Assembly (NCBI GenBank): GCA_016234595.1
Contig: JACRBG010000002.1
Span: 355,070-419,069, forward strand
From: Chloroflexota bacterium
GTDB lineage: Bacteria; Chloroflexota; Anaerolineae; Aggregatilineales; J027
Length of the DNA stretch: 64,000 nucleotides
Reading direction: 5' to 3'
Below the pieces are notes generated by a model, which saw only the letters and a list, made by a program, of their open reading frames with translations, had not been told where the DNA came from and searched no databases. Shown in pieces: positions 18,976-27,500 of this stretch. Every line of letters starts with the position of its first letter. Position 1 is the stretch's first letter. The translations under genes were made by a program, and so were the position numbers.

Positions 18976-19320
18976 ATGGCGACCCTTCAAAATCCGAATG
19001 ATACGGTAACGGTTGTGCCGAGTGTTTTGGTGACAGTGGTACGGATTGCCACCCTCAATGTTGATGGCGTAGCACAATTAAGCAGTGTCCCCGGCGGTTC
19101 TAGCTGGTTGCGCCTTTCTACCGACGAAAGCGGTGTACGTCTCAATGTTGAAACCGAAGGAGTGCGGGTAGATGTATACATCGTTGCTAAAGCCTCACAT
19201 GGGCTTTATGATACTAGCCGACGTGTACAAGAAGAAGTCGCCCGTACCATAAAGGAATATATCGGCATGAAGGTTTTAGCCGTCAACGTCCACATCGAAG
19301 ACGTGGTGTTTGAGAAGTAG
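18976..19320 (+). CDS. Asp23/Gls24-family envelope stress protein
   Basis: A 114-aa protein of the Asp23/YloU family. It has the central VRVDVYIVAKASHGLYDTSRRVQEEVARTI-like region, in which the helix before the last strand carries the conserved R-x-V-Q pattern, ending KVLAVNVHIEDVVF. Family proteins are linked to alkaline and cell-wall stress and usually sit beside nusB, as here (15-base gap). The start is ATG 18976. It has no membrane segment; some relatives attach to a membrane anchor protein that is not present here. Confidence 0.85.
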   Translation: MATLQNPNDTVTVVPSVLVTVVRIATLNVDGVAQLSSVPGGSSWLRLSTDESGVRLNVETEGVRVDVYIVAKASHGLYDTSRRVQEEVARTIKEYIGMKVLAVNVHIEDVVFEK

Positions 19321-19334
19321 CCCCAGAGATATTT

Positions 19335-19943
19335 ATGACAACATCACCCAACATTGACTTGCGCCATTTGGCCCGAAGCCTTGCTTTATTGGCCCTCTAT
19401 GAAATTGATAGCACCAGCCATACGCCCATTAGCGTTTTAGAATCTTATGCCAATATGCCGATTCCGGGGGATGATGCCCGGATTACGGCCTATATGGCCC
19501 TCCATATTTCGTCGAATATGCTTAACGAAGATGTAATGGAGGAGGATGAGGAAGATGATGATTGGGATGATGCCAGCTTGGTGCTGAAAGACCCAGAGTT
19601 GACCCTGACGCCCGAAACCTATCAGATGATGCAGATTTTGGTGACGGGGGTCTTGAAACAGCGCGATAATCTTGACCAAGTGATTGCCCAACACGCGCCA
19701 GAATGGCCGCTTGACCAAATTGCCATTATTGACCGGAACATTTTGCGGATTGCCATTCACGAATTGACTCAAGACAAGAAATTGCCTGTCAAAGTGGTCA
19801 TCAATGAAGCGGTGGAAATCGCCAAGTTGTTTGGGGCCGAAGGATCACCGCGTTTTATCAACGGGGTTTTGGGATCAATTACTGATGAATGGTATGGTAT
19901 CCAACCCGATTCTCCAAGTGAAACAACGACCAGTTCAGATTGA
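19335..19943 (+). CDS. nusB: Transcription antitermination factor NusB with acidic insert
   Basis: NusB binds boxA RNA with S10 to prevent premature ending of rRNA transcripts. It is recognised by RHLARSLALLALYEID at the N-terminus and by WPLDQIAIIDRNILRIAIHEL and VKVVINEAVEIAKLFG near the C-terminus. At about 202 aa it is longer than the usual 130-160. The extra length is mostly a strongly acidic insert around residues 63-80 (EEDEEDDDWDD) plus a Ser/Thr-rich tail. The stop overlaps the start region of tatC, indicating coupled translation. Confidence 0.92.
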   Translation: MTTSPNIDLRHLARSLALLALYEIDSTSHTPISVLESYANMPIPGDDARITAYMALHISSNMLNEDVMEEDEEDDDWDDASLVLKDPELTLTPETYQMMQILVTGVLKQRDNLDQVIAQHAPEWPLDQIAIIDRNILRIAIHELTQDKKLPVKVVINEAVEIAKLFGAEGSPRFINGVLGSITDEWYGIQPDSPSETTTSSD

Positions 19944-19951
19944 GGGGTATT

Positions 19952-20755
19952 GTGAACGAACCACGAACCTCCACCCCACCTAATCCAACCCCTGCCATTA
20001 TCGAACCGGTACAGGGGCCAGAACCCGCGACCTCCGGCACGATGAGTTTTTTTGAGCATCTAGAAGAGCTGCGTTCACGGTTACTGCGCTCGATTTTTGC
20101 CTTAATCATTGGGGTTGCCATCGCTGCGGTTTTTACGGGGGATATTTTAAAATATCTTGCCAGCCCGTATGAACATAGACTCACCAACCCCTCGCCCACC
20201 GGCGCAGTGGTGATGTATTTTCGGGTGGCCTTGATGAGCGGCGCTATTTTAGCGATTCCCTACATTACCTATCAGTTATTTATGTTCGTTGCCCCGGGCT
20301 TGACCAAAAAAGAGCGTAGCTGGATTTATTTAGCGCTCCCAGCCACCACAGGTTTTTTTCTATTGGGGGTGTCTTTTGCATGGTTTATTATGGCCCCCGC
20401 CGCATTTGGCTTTTTGCAAACATTTCAGAGTGATGTGTTCCAAGATCAATGGTTTGCCGAAGAATATTTTAAGTTTTTGACCTCGCTGTTATTTTGGATT
20501 GGTGTGGCATTTGAAATGCCCGTGTTTATGTTTGTGTTGGCGCGATTAGGACTGATTGGGCCGAAAGTGCTCATTCGCAATTGGCGCTTTGCTGTGGTTG
20601 CCATCACGATCATTGCAGCAATCATTACTCCCACAGTTGACCCCTTTAATATGCTCCTTGTGACCGCGCCGCTGTTGATGTTGTACGTTCTCAGCATTGG
20701 CCTTGTGGCAATTGCTGCACGTCGTGTTCAACGTTCGCTGAACGCGCCTCATTGA
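19952..20755 (+). CDS. tatC: Sec-independent protein translocase subunit TatC
   Basis: About 267 aa from GTG 19952, selected because GAGGGG lies 5 bases upstream. A Pro-rich cytoplasmic leader of about 30 residues precedes the TatC hallmark SFFEHLEELRSRLLRSI, which binds the twin-arginine signal. Six membrane helices follow, with the conserved AxxFP-like region represented by MYFRVALMSGAILAIPYI. TatC recognises folded substrates with RR signals; the molybdoenzyme at 693-2324 carries such a motif. No tatA or tatB gene is nearby. The same strand continues into the COG2403 gene 28 bases later. Confidence 0.95.
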   Translation: MNEPRTSTPPNPTPAIIEPVQGPEPATSGTMSFFEHLEELRSRLLRSIFALIIGVAIAAVFTGDILKYLASPYEHRLTNPSPTGAVVMYFRVALMSGAILAIPYITYQLFMFVAPGLTKKERSWIYLALPATTGFFLLGVSFAWFIMAPAAFGFLQTFQSDVFQDQWFAEEYFKFLTSLLFWIGVAFEMPVFMFVLARLGLIGPKVLIRNWRFAVVAITIIAAIITPTVDPFNMLLVTAPLLMLYVLSIGLVAIAARRVQRSLNAPH

Positions 20756-20783
20756 GTTTTTCTATTTAGGAGCCAATATCCCC

Positions 20784-22109
20784 ATGAGTAAAACCAAAGT
20801 GTTGATTATGGGAGCCGCCGGACGCGACTTTCATAATTTTAATCTTGTGTTCCGTGATAACGACCAGTACGAAGTGGTCGCGTTTACGGCAACACAAATT
20901 CCTGATATTGAAGGCCGAGTTTATCCCCCAGAACTCGCCGGAAAACTGTATCCCAAAGGCATCTCGATTTACGCCGAAGAGGAACTGCTTGACCTCATTC
21001 ACAAATTACACGTAGATGAGGTCGTTTTTGCCTATTCGGATGTGCCGCATGAAGTCGTCATGCACAAGGCTAGTCTGGTATTGGCTGCCGGAGCCAATTT
21101 CCGACTACTGGGCACGAAGGATACTCAAGTCAAAAGCACCAAGCCCGTCGTCAGCATTGGTGCCGTACGAACGGGTGTTGGCAAGAGCCAAACGACCCGT
21201 GCCGTTAGCCGTGCCCTGCGCGAACTTGGCTATAAAGTTGCCGCTGTACGTCACCCCATGCCGTATGGCGATTTGGCAAAACAAGCCGTGCAGCGCTTTG
21301 GTGATTACAAAGACCTTGATTATCATCAAGTCACCATCGAAGAACGCGAAGAATACGAACCTCATATTGATAATGGTGTGGTGGTGTTCGCGGGTGTAGA
21401 TTATGAGCGGATTCTGCGTGAGGCCGAAAAAGAAGCCGATATTGTGCTGTGGGATGGCGGGAATAATGACTTGCCCTTCTATGTGCCGGATATTCATATC
21501 GTGTTGGTTGACCCGCATCGCCCCGGCCATGAAGTGACCTATCACCCCGGTGAGGCTAATTTGCGTTCGGCGGACGTGGTGATTATCAATAAAGTAGATA
21601 CCGCCTCACCCGAAGGTATTGCGAAGGTACGCGAATCTATTTTTGCCCTCAACCCCAACGCGATTATGATTGAGGCCGCCTCACCGATTTTTGTCGAAAA
21701 CTCCGATATGATTCGAGGCAAGCGGGTGTTGGTGGTGGAAGATGGCCCAACCTTGACGCACGGTGAGATGAAATATGGGGCAGGTATTGTGGCCGCGCAC
21801 AAATTTGGGGCAGGCACGATTGTTGACCCGCGACCCTATACGGTAGGCAGTATCACCGAAACGTATGAACACTATCCCAATATCGGCACGTTGCTGCCCG
21901 CAATGGGCTATGGCGATGCTCAACGGGATGACCTTGAAGAAACCATCAATCGTACTGAGGCTGATATTGTTGTCGTCGGGACGCCGATTGATTTGGGGCG
22001 GATTTTGGAAACCAACAAGCCGATGCTGCGTGTGCGCTATGAATTACAGGAAATCGGGCAACCGACTTTGCTGGAAGTGCTTGAAGCCAAGTTTGGTCGC
22101 AAAAAATAA
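20784..22109 (+). CDS. COG2403 P-loop protein, cyclic 2,3-diphosphoglycerate synthetase-like
   Basis: A 441-aa protein. An N-terminal Rossmann-like domain (MGAAGRDFHNFNLVFRDN) is followed by a P-loop GAVRTGVGKSQTTR at about 125-138, a Walker B-like DIVLWDGGNND, and NKVD at about 272-275. This architecture belongs to the predicted GTPases of COG2403, related to archaeal cyclic 2,3-diphosphoglycerate synthetase, which closes 2,3-bisphosphoglycerate with ATP. Bacterial members lack a settled role. The start is ATG 20784 after AGGAG. A strong terminator follows. The position behind tatC gives no functional clue. Confidence 0.75.
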   Translation: MSKTKVLIMGAAGRDFHNFNLVFRDNDQYEVVAFTATQIPDIEGRVYPPELAGKLYPKGISIYAEEELLDLIHKLHVDEVVFAYSDVPHEVVMHKASLVLAAGANFRLLGTKDTQVKSTKPVVSIGAVRTGVGKSQTTRAVSRALRELGYKVAAVRHPMPYGDLAKQAVQRFGDYKDLDYHQVTIEEREEYEPHIDNGVVVFAGVDYERILREAEKEADIVLWDGGNNDLPFYVPDIHIVLVDPHRPGHEVTYHPGEANLRSADVVIINKVDTASPEGIAKVRESIFALNPNAIMIEAASPIFVENSDMIRGKRVLVVEDGPTLTHGEMKYGAGIVAAHKFGAGTIVDPRPYTVGSITETYEHYPNIGTLLPAMGYGDAQRDDLEETINRTEADIVVVGTPIDLGRILETNKPMLRVRYELQEIGQPTLLEVLEAKFGRKK

Positions 22110-22119
22110 CGTCAATTGA

Positions 22120-22178
22120 CATGGGACGGGCGGAATCACTAGGCAAACCTAGCTAATATTCGCCCGTCATGTTTTTTA
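22120..22178 (+). terminator. Intrinsic terminator after the COG2403 gene
   Basis: A long stem pairs 22120-22136 (acatg/gacgggcg/gaat with a bulged base) with 22159-22172 (attcgcccgtcatgt). A smaller hairpin (ctagg/cctag) lies in the loop, and T6 follows at 22173-22178. It ends the fabG-to-COG2403 transcript just before rsmG. Confidence 0.85.
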
Positions 22179-22191
22179 AATAGGGTATCCA

Positions 22192-22923
22192 TTGCAACTC
22201 CAACGCCTAGCGGAAAATGCCGCCCAAAAATTTGAAGTCGAATTATCTCCCAACATCTGTGAGCAATTGGCGACTTATGCCCGTGAGATGCTCGATTGGA
22301 ATGAGAACCGTGCCAATTTAACTGCTATCACCGATCCCGATGCCGTTGAAACTCGCCATTTTCTTGATTCAATTTCGCTATTTAGGCATATTCAAATTCC
22401 GCAAAATGCCCGCCTGATAGATGTGGGCACAGGGGCAGGCTTCCCCGGTCTTGTCCTCAAAATTATCCGCCCTGATATTGTCCTGACTCTGATGGACTCG
22501 GTTGGCAAAAAGACGGCCTTTCTCTCTCAGATGGTCGAGGTACTACAATTAGCCAATGTGCAGGTTGTGACCTCTCGCGCCGAAGATGCGGGACGGAGCA
22601 AGACCCACCGCGAAAAATATGATGTGGTGGTCGCCCGCGCAGTGGCTCATCTGCCTGTACTTTCCGAATATCTATTGCCTCTCTGTAAAGTTGGGGGAAT
22701 TTGCGTGGCGATGAAAGGCGAGAGCGCGGCAAAAGAAATTAATGAGGCCACCTATGCGCTGAAAACATTGGGTGGCAAGGTAGTGGCAAATCATCGGGTC
22801 GAATTACCGGGGGTGGATGAAGCACATTATCTAATAGTGATAGAAAAAATCCGCTCGACCCCAGCCCAATATCCACGTCAGGCTGGAACTCCCTCTAAGC
22901 ACCCCTTGCTTCCACAATCGTGA
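22192..22923 (+). CDS. rsmG: 16S rRNA (guanine-N7) methyltransferase RsmG
   Basis: A 243-aa Rossmann-fold methyltransferase of the GidB/RsmG family that modifies G527 (E. coli numbering) of 16S rRNA. The SAM loop is DVGTGAGFPG. LTAITDPDAVETRHFLDS precedes it and VVARAVAHLPVLSEYLLP forms the later core. The C-terminus YPRQAGTPSKHPL is the standard ending. The start is TTG 22192, since no ATG fits the conserved N-terminus. Its 3' end overlaps the convergent recF end by 29 bases, an unusual tail-to-tail overlap. Confidence 0.94.
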   Translation: MQLQRLAENAAQKFEVELSPNICEQLATYAREMLDWNENRANLTAITDPDAVETRHFLDSISLFRHIQIPQNARLIDVGTGAGFPGLVLKIIRPDIVLTLMDSVGKKTAFLSQMVEVLQLANVQVVTSRAEDAGRSKTHREKYDVVVARAVAHLPVLSEYLLPLCKVGGICVAMKGESAAKEINEATYALKTLGGKVVANHRVELPGVDEAHYLIVIEKIRSTPAQYPRQAGTPSKHPLLPQS

Positions 22924-24115
22924 TTTGACCGTCACGCACCTGCCACAGCGCTGCTTGCTGCAAAAAGGCGGGGGCAAGGGTCGAAATTTCGGTGGTGGTC
23001 AACAGAACTTGATTGACATCTTTGATGCGGTCTAAGAGATAACTGCGGCGGTCAGCATCCAATTCGGCAAATACCTCATCGAGCAGTAGCACCGGCCATT
23101 CATTGAGGGTGCGGTGCATCCATTCGAGTTCGGCTAATTTGAGGGCCAAGATACCCGTGCGGGTTTGCCCACGTGAGCCGTATGTCCCCAAGTCGCGCCC
23201 ATTGACCATAAAACGCATTTCGTCGCGCTGAGGCCCAATGAGGGTCATACCTCGGGTGATTTCGTCACTGCGGGAAGCGATCAATGCTGCACGATATTGA
23301 GGGGTGATTTCTTCAGGGGGCAATTGACGATGTAGATCGAGGCCGAGGGTGTTAAATGACCGCTGACCATCCCCTTCAAAGGTCGGCTCAAAACTGGGTT
23401 GATAGACCAGTTCCAAATCTTCCAACCGTCCGCTTAAATCCCGATGCACCCGTTGGGCAAGTCGTTCCAATTCACGGATAAATCGCTGGCGCCCTGCAAT
23501 CAAAATACCAGCGGCATCGGCAATCTGCACATCCCAATATTCCAATTCGGTTGGTGAGGCATAGCCGTCGCCAATGCGGCGTAATAGGGCGTTGCGCTGG
23601 GTTAGGGCTTTTTCAAAGGTGCTGAGAGCTTGGGCATAGGCATTGTCGGTTTGGCAAAGGGCGATATCGAGATAGCGGCGGCGTCCAGCGGGCGGGCCTT
23701 CGACCAGTGACATATCTTGCGGCAAAAACATGACGACAGCCAAAAGACCTAATAAATCGGCACTCCGACGCGAGACCCCGTTAATTTTGACCTCTTTGCG
23801 GAAGCGTTCTCCGCCATCCGGAGTTTGTTCTTTGAACAAAATAATCTCGGCGTGGTTCATGACATGATTGGATAAGATAATATCCGCGCCAACCTGCGAG
23901 AACGGCAAAAACTCACTATCCATGTTCCAATTCATCAATTGGCGATCAGAATTGGTATAGGGGGAGCTGCTGGTAGCAAGATAATAAATGGCTTCTAGCA
24001 GGCTGGTTTTACCCTGTGCATTTGACCCGTGAATGACCACCGGGCCTTGAGACAACGAAAGTTCAAGGCGGATATAGTTGCGAAAATTCTTGAGAGACAA
24101 ATGCTCAATGTGCAT
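22895..24115 (-). CDS. recF: DNA replication and repair protein RecF
   Basis: A 406-aa SMC-like ATPase that loads RecA at gaps together with RecO and RecR. It has an N-terminal LSLKNFRNY, Walker A GSNAQGKTSLLEAIYYL at about 29-46, an ABC-type signature region (YGSRGQTR), Walker B VLLLDEVFAELD near residue 350, and family segments LVEGPPAGRRRYLD and LKLAELEW. It is the last gene of the leftward nadK-recN operon, 54 bases after recN. In many bacteria recF sits with dnaN; here it is placed with recN instead. Confidence 0.95.
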   Translation of the reverse strand: MHIEHLSLKNFRNYIRLELSLSQGPVVIHGSNAQGKTSLLEAIYYLATSSSPYTNSDRQLMNWNMDSEFLPFSQVGADIILSNHVMNHAEIILFKEQTPDGGERFRKEVKINGVSRRSADLLGLLAVVMFLPQDMSLVEGPPAGRRRYLDIALCQTDNAYAQALSTFEKALTQRNALLRRIGDGYASPTELEYWDVQIADAAGILIAGRQRFIRELERLAQRVHRDLSGRLEDLELVYQPSFEPTFEGDGQRSFNTLGLDLHRQLPPEEITPQYRAALIASRSDEITRGMTLIGPQRDEMRFMVNGRDLGTYGSRGQTRTGILALKLAELEWMHRTLNEWPVLLLDEVFAELDADRRSYLLDRIKDVNQVLLTTTEISTLAPAFLQQAALWQVRDGQITIVEARGA

Positions 24116-24169
24116 GGGATTTCAAGGATTGGTAACAGGGGGCATCTCAGTTACCCCCTGCAAAAATAA

Positions 24170-25915
24170 TCACAATAGGCGCACTTGTTGGGTCATTTTG
24201 GTTTGACGAGCCAAGCCCAATAATTCATGGGCATTTAGGCGGGCGCTTTCGGTTTCTGACCCCAACATTTGGGTGATTTCTTCGACGCGGGCCGAATCGT
24301 ACAACCGCTCGATGTTGGTGACGGTGCGATTGGCGCTGACATGCTTGGTGACCTTAAAGTGCGTATCGGCAAAACTAGCCACTTGGGCCAAATGGGTGAC
24401 ACACAAGACTTGATGACTGCCCGTTAAGCGCCATAGTTTCTCACCAATGACGATGCCCAAACGCCCCCCGATGCCCTGATCTACCTCGTCAAAAATAAGG
24501 GTTGGCGTATGGTCGGCGTTGGTGAGTACATTTTTGAGGGCCAACATGGCACGGGCGGTTTCGCCACCGGAGGCAATTTTGGCAAGGGGCATAATTGGCT
24601 CACCGAAGTTGGTTGAAATCATAAATTCCACACGGTCAATGCCATTGGTATCAAAAGCAAATCGCTGATCGCCTACGTAGCACCCATCCACCATTTCTTG
24701 CTGTTCGACCGCGACCTCGAAGCGTGCCGCTTCCATGCGGAGGTCTTTGAGTTCGGTCATAATTTCGGCGCTTAGGCGGGCGGAGGCTTCTTTACGGCGT
24801 TGACTTAGGCGAATAGCGGCATCTCCGATTTGATGTAGGAATTCATTGGCCTCGATTTCCAATTCAGCCAGACGTTCCTCACTGTGGGTGATGCTGTCTA
24901 GTTCGCGGGTGGCTTTTTCGGCAAATTCCAAGACGGCCTCAATCGAACCCCCATATTTGCGCTTGAGGCTGGTGATTTGCTGGAGGCGAATTTCCACTTC
25001 ATCAATCCGCCCCGGCGAAAGATCAATGTTTTCGGCATAGCGGCGAACGGTTTGGGCAAATTCTTCAACCTGAATCGTGATGGTGTCGGCCAGTTCGGAG
25101 AGTTCTTGGAGGCCCGCATCAAATTTGACAGCTTTTTCTAGGAGTAAGGCGGTCTGGCTGATTTGCTCGACAGCCCCTGCTGTGCCACGTGTGTTGCCAA
25201 ATAACAGGCGTTCGATTTCGAGGGTGTTTTCGCGCAGTTTCTCGGCATTGGCAAGCCGATTGCTTTCTTCGCGCAGTTCGTCTTCTTCATCGGCGCGCAA
25301 TTTGGCGTTTTGGATTTCATCAATCTGATATTGCAAAATGTCCATGCGACGGGCAAGTTCCGCTTCGTTGTGCTGCAAATCTTCCATCTCGCGGTGGATG
25401 CCTTGAAATTTCCTTACCAGCGCGGTAAGGGCTAAACGGTCATTTTCGAGTTCGGCAAACCGATCTAGTAAATAGATATGCTGGCGGGGATTAAGCAGGG
25501 AGAGATGCTCATTTTGACCGTGAATATCCAGTAGCAAATCGCCAATTTCGCGGTAGGTAGTCACTTTGCAGACACTACCATTGACCCGTGCCACGTTGCG
25601 CCCATTGGAGCGATATTCCCGTGAAAGATGAAGCTCGGCAAGAGAATCATATTCAATGGCCTCTTCATCTAGGTAACTTTGAATATGCGATTGCAGCACT
25701 TCAGGGACGCGGAATGAAGCCTCGACAGTGGTTTGTTGAGCCCCACTGCGGATGAAGTCTTTGCCGCCGCCCACACCTAAAACAAAATTGACTGCATCAA
25801 TAAGGATGGATTTGCCCGCGCCGGTTTCGCCGGTGATGACGTTAAATCCTTCCCCAAACTCCAAATGCACTTCATTGATGATAGCAAAATCTTTGATATG
25901 CAGTTCAACCAGCAT
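24170..25915 (-). CDS. recN: DNA repair protein RecN
   Basis: A 581-aa SMC-like double-strand-break repair ATPase. Walker A is GETGAGKSIL at about 30-39. Long coiled coils (about 155-375) are rich in Glu, Leu and Arg. The C-terminal ATPase part has IASGGETARAMLALK (signature) and LIFDEVDQGIGG (Walker B). RecN is usually controlled by LexA; a LexA-like site lies in the promoter of this operon (27468-27479). The order nadK-x-recN resembles the nadK/recN adjacency of many bacteria. Confidence 0.95.
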   Translation of the reverse strand: MLVELHIKDFAIINEVHLEFGEGFNVITGETGAGKSILIDAVNFVLGVGGGKDFIRSGAQQTTVEASFRVPEVLQSHIQSYLDEEAIEYDSLAELHLSREYRSNGRNVARVNGSVCKVTTYREIGDLLLDIHGQNEHLSLLNPRQHIYLLDRFAELENDRLALTALVRKFQGIHREMEDLQHNEAELARRMDILQYQIDEIQNAKLRADEEDELREESNRLANAEKLRENTLEIERLLFGNTRGTAGAVEQISQTALLLEKAVKFDAGLQELSELADTITIQVEEFAQTVRRYAENIDLSPGRIDEVEIRLQQITSLKRKYGGSIEAVLEFAEKATRELDSITHSEERLAELEIEANEFLHQIGDAAIRLSQRRKEASARLSAEIMTELKDLRMEAARFEVAVEQQEMVDGCYVGDQRFAFDTNGIDRVEFMISTNFGEPIMPLAKIASGGETARAMLALKNVLTNADHTPTLIFDEVDQGIGGRLGIVIGEKLWRLTGSHQVLCVTHLAQVASFADTHFKVTKHVSANRTVTNIERLYDSARVEEITQMLGSETESARLNAHELLGLARQTKMTQQVRLL

Positions 25916-25950
25916 AAGCCGTCTCTGCCCTTATCACTCAGTTATCACAA

Positions 25951-26457
25951 CTAGATACGTAATCCAAAACGAAAGCGACTTAACGCCACACTGGTCGCTA
26001 TCCCACCAAGAATGAATCCATTAAAGGGACTAAGCACCATTAGACATAAGGTTGCCGCCACGAGACCGGAGCCAACAGCATAGGTGGTATAGCGCCCACG
26101 TTTAAAGCGGATGGCACGCCAGACAATTTCTGCAATCCCACCACCTAACGCCCCACCGATGATAAACATGAATAGGAAGAATGGCAGGATCATGATGACC
26201 AAGCCCCCCCCAATCAACAAAGCTGCAAAAGCGACTACTGCGGCGATGATATAGTCATAGCTGGCAATATTGAAATACTTATCGGCTTGCTCGCGGGCGG
26301 CTTCTTTGCTGATGTAGCCGACAGGGGTTTTGACGGCACATTTCATACAAATCAGGACACCAGTGCGATAACATTTTAGGCCTGTGCTGCCGGGGCAATT
26401 GGCCTTGCCGCAGAATATTCTTTCCGGACTTTCGGTTCGATCAAACGGATTTGCCAT
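25951..26457 (-). CDS. Membrane protein with N-terminal Cys-rich zinc-binding-like segment
   Basis: A 168-aa protein. Residues 15-45 contain four to five cysteines (FCGKANCPGS, KCYRTG, ICMKCAVKTPVGY) spaced like a B-box or zinc-ribbon treble clef. About three hydrophobic segments follow (roughly 70-105, 128-145 and 150-165). I have seen this zinc-knuckle-plus-membrane arrangement in uncharacterised bacterial proteins, but no function is established. It lies 15 bases after nadK and 35 bases before recN, so it is co-transcribed with the repair genes. Confidence 0.65.
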   Translation of the reverse strand: MANPFDRTESPERIFCGKANCPGSTGLKCYRTGVLICMKCAVKTPVGYISKEAAREQADKYFNIASYDYIIAAVVAFAALLIGGGLVIMILPFFLFMFIIGGALGGGIAEIVWRAIRFKRGRYTTYAVGSGLVAATLCLMVLSPFNGFILGGIATSVALSRFRFGLRI

Positions 26458-26472
26458 AAAGACTCCACTTTG

Positions 26473-27402
26473 CTATTGATGCTTGGCATCGCGTTGGCTG
26501 CGCGACACAAGTTTAGGTTCAAGTCGGTCTAATAATGACCTGAAAAAATAGCCGCGTTCACGCAGACGGATAAACCGACTGGTTTTTTGACTGGCTCGAA
26601 TGACAACCGAATCATCTACTCCGATGGTGGCGATGGATTCGCCGTCTACTGTGACCACTACTTCGGGCGGTGAACTGCGCGGGGCAACGACAATTTTGAC
26701 GACTGAATCTTCCGACAGCACCAACGCACGATCCATGCTTAAATGCGGCGCAACTGGCGAGATTAAAATATTGCGTAAATCGGGCGGTAAGATTGGGCCA
26801 CCTGTCGCCAGAGCATAAGCCGTTGAGCCTGTTGGTGTGGCGATAATCAAGCCGTCAGCATTATAGGTCGTTGTCCATGTGTCATTGATGAATGTTTCTA
26901 AATGAACCGACCGTGCCACCGCGCCACGACTGATGACCACATCATTTAGGGCATCATCAATGCAGGTACATACCCCGCCTTGCCAGATTTCACCATTAAT
27001 CATCATCCGTTCTTCGACCCAATAATCGCCGTCGAGCAAGCGGGCTAACGATTCGTCCCAATGTTCGGGATTTGCTTCAGTCAAAAAACCAAGATAACCT
27101 GTATTGAGGCCAAAAATTGGCACATTATAAGGGGCGCACACCCGTGCCGTGTGCAGCATCGCGCCATCCCCACCGATTGCTACTACCATATCTGAATTTT
27201 CGACGAGGGGGCGGGTTTTATCGGCATCCCACGCTGTGCGAATCCAGACATCAAGACCGCGTTGTCGGAGAGTATCGGCTATACCTTCGGCCAATAAACC
27301 TGTGTTGGAGCGCGAAGGATGAGCCAAAACACCGACACGTTGCAAGTTTGCCAAATTGCTGTCCTCTAGGGTATCGGTCAAATACTGGCTATTATAGCCC
27401 AT
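26473..27402 (-). CDS. nadK: NAD kinase
   Basis: A 309-aa diacylglycerol-kinase-fold enzyme that phosphorylates NAD to NADP with ATP. The signature MVVAIGGDGAMLHTAR lies near residue 73-88. YNADGLIIATPTGSTAYALATGGPI carries the conserved NGxxI/TPTGSTAYxxSxGG pattern, with Ala-Leu-Ala-Thr replacing the Ser stretch. A C-terminal beta-sandwich follows. It is the first gene of the leftward operon, with a strong promoter 59 bases upstream of its ATG. The first 18 residues are a short extension before GVLAHP. Confidence 0.93.
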   Translation of the reverse strand: MGYNSQYLTDTLEDSNLANLQRVGVLAHPSRSNTGLLAEGIADTLRQRGLDVWIRTAWDADKTRPLVENSDMVVAIGGDGAMLHTARVCAPYNVPIFGLNTGYLGFLTEANPEHWDESLARLLDGDYWVEERMMINGEIWQGGVCTCIDDALNDVVISRGAVARSVHLETFINDTWTTTYNADGLIIATPTGSTAYALATGGPILPPDLRNILISPVAPHLSMDRALVLSEDSVVKIVVAPRSSPPEVVVTVDGESIATIGVDDSVVIRASQKTSRFIRLRERGYFFRSLLDRLEPKLVSRSQRDAKHQ

Positions 27403-27461
27403 CTTGATTAACGCCTGATGTAAGAATTACGATTGAAGATTTTTTGTTGTTTCGTATAGAA

Positions 27462-27490
27462 ATTATAGAATATTTGTTCGGTAATGTAAA
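27462..27490 (-). promoter_or_regulatory. Promoter of the nadK-recN-recF operon
   Basis: Read on the minus strand, TTTACA (plus-strand 27485-27490) and a perfect TATAAT (27462-27467) are separated by 17 bases, with the -10 edge 59 bases from the nadK ATG. A LexA-like palindrome lies wholly within the spacer. Confidence 0.8.
27468..27479. promoter_or_regulatory. LexA (SOS) operator-like site in the nadK-recN promoter
   Basis: GAAT-atttGTTC on the plus strand differs at one base from GAACnnnnGTTC, the core of the Gram-positive-type SOS box. It lies between -35 and -10, where a repressor would block polymerase. The operon contains recN and recF. One-mismatch sites occur by chance, so position and gene content carry most of the weight. 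Confidence 0.45.
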
Positions 27491-27500
27491 CGAAAAAATT

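Noticed and set aside
21105..21545. 146-codon open frame opposite the COG2403 gene
   Set aside because: It is a shadow frame within a well-supported gene.
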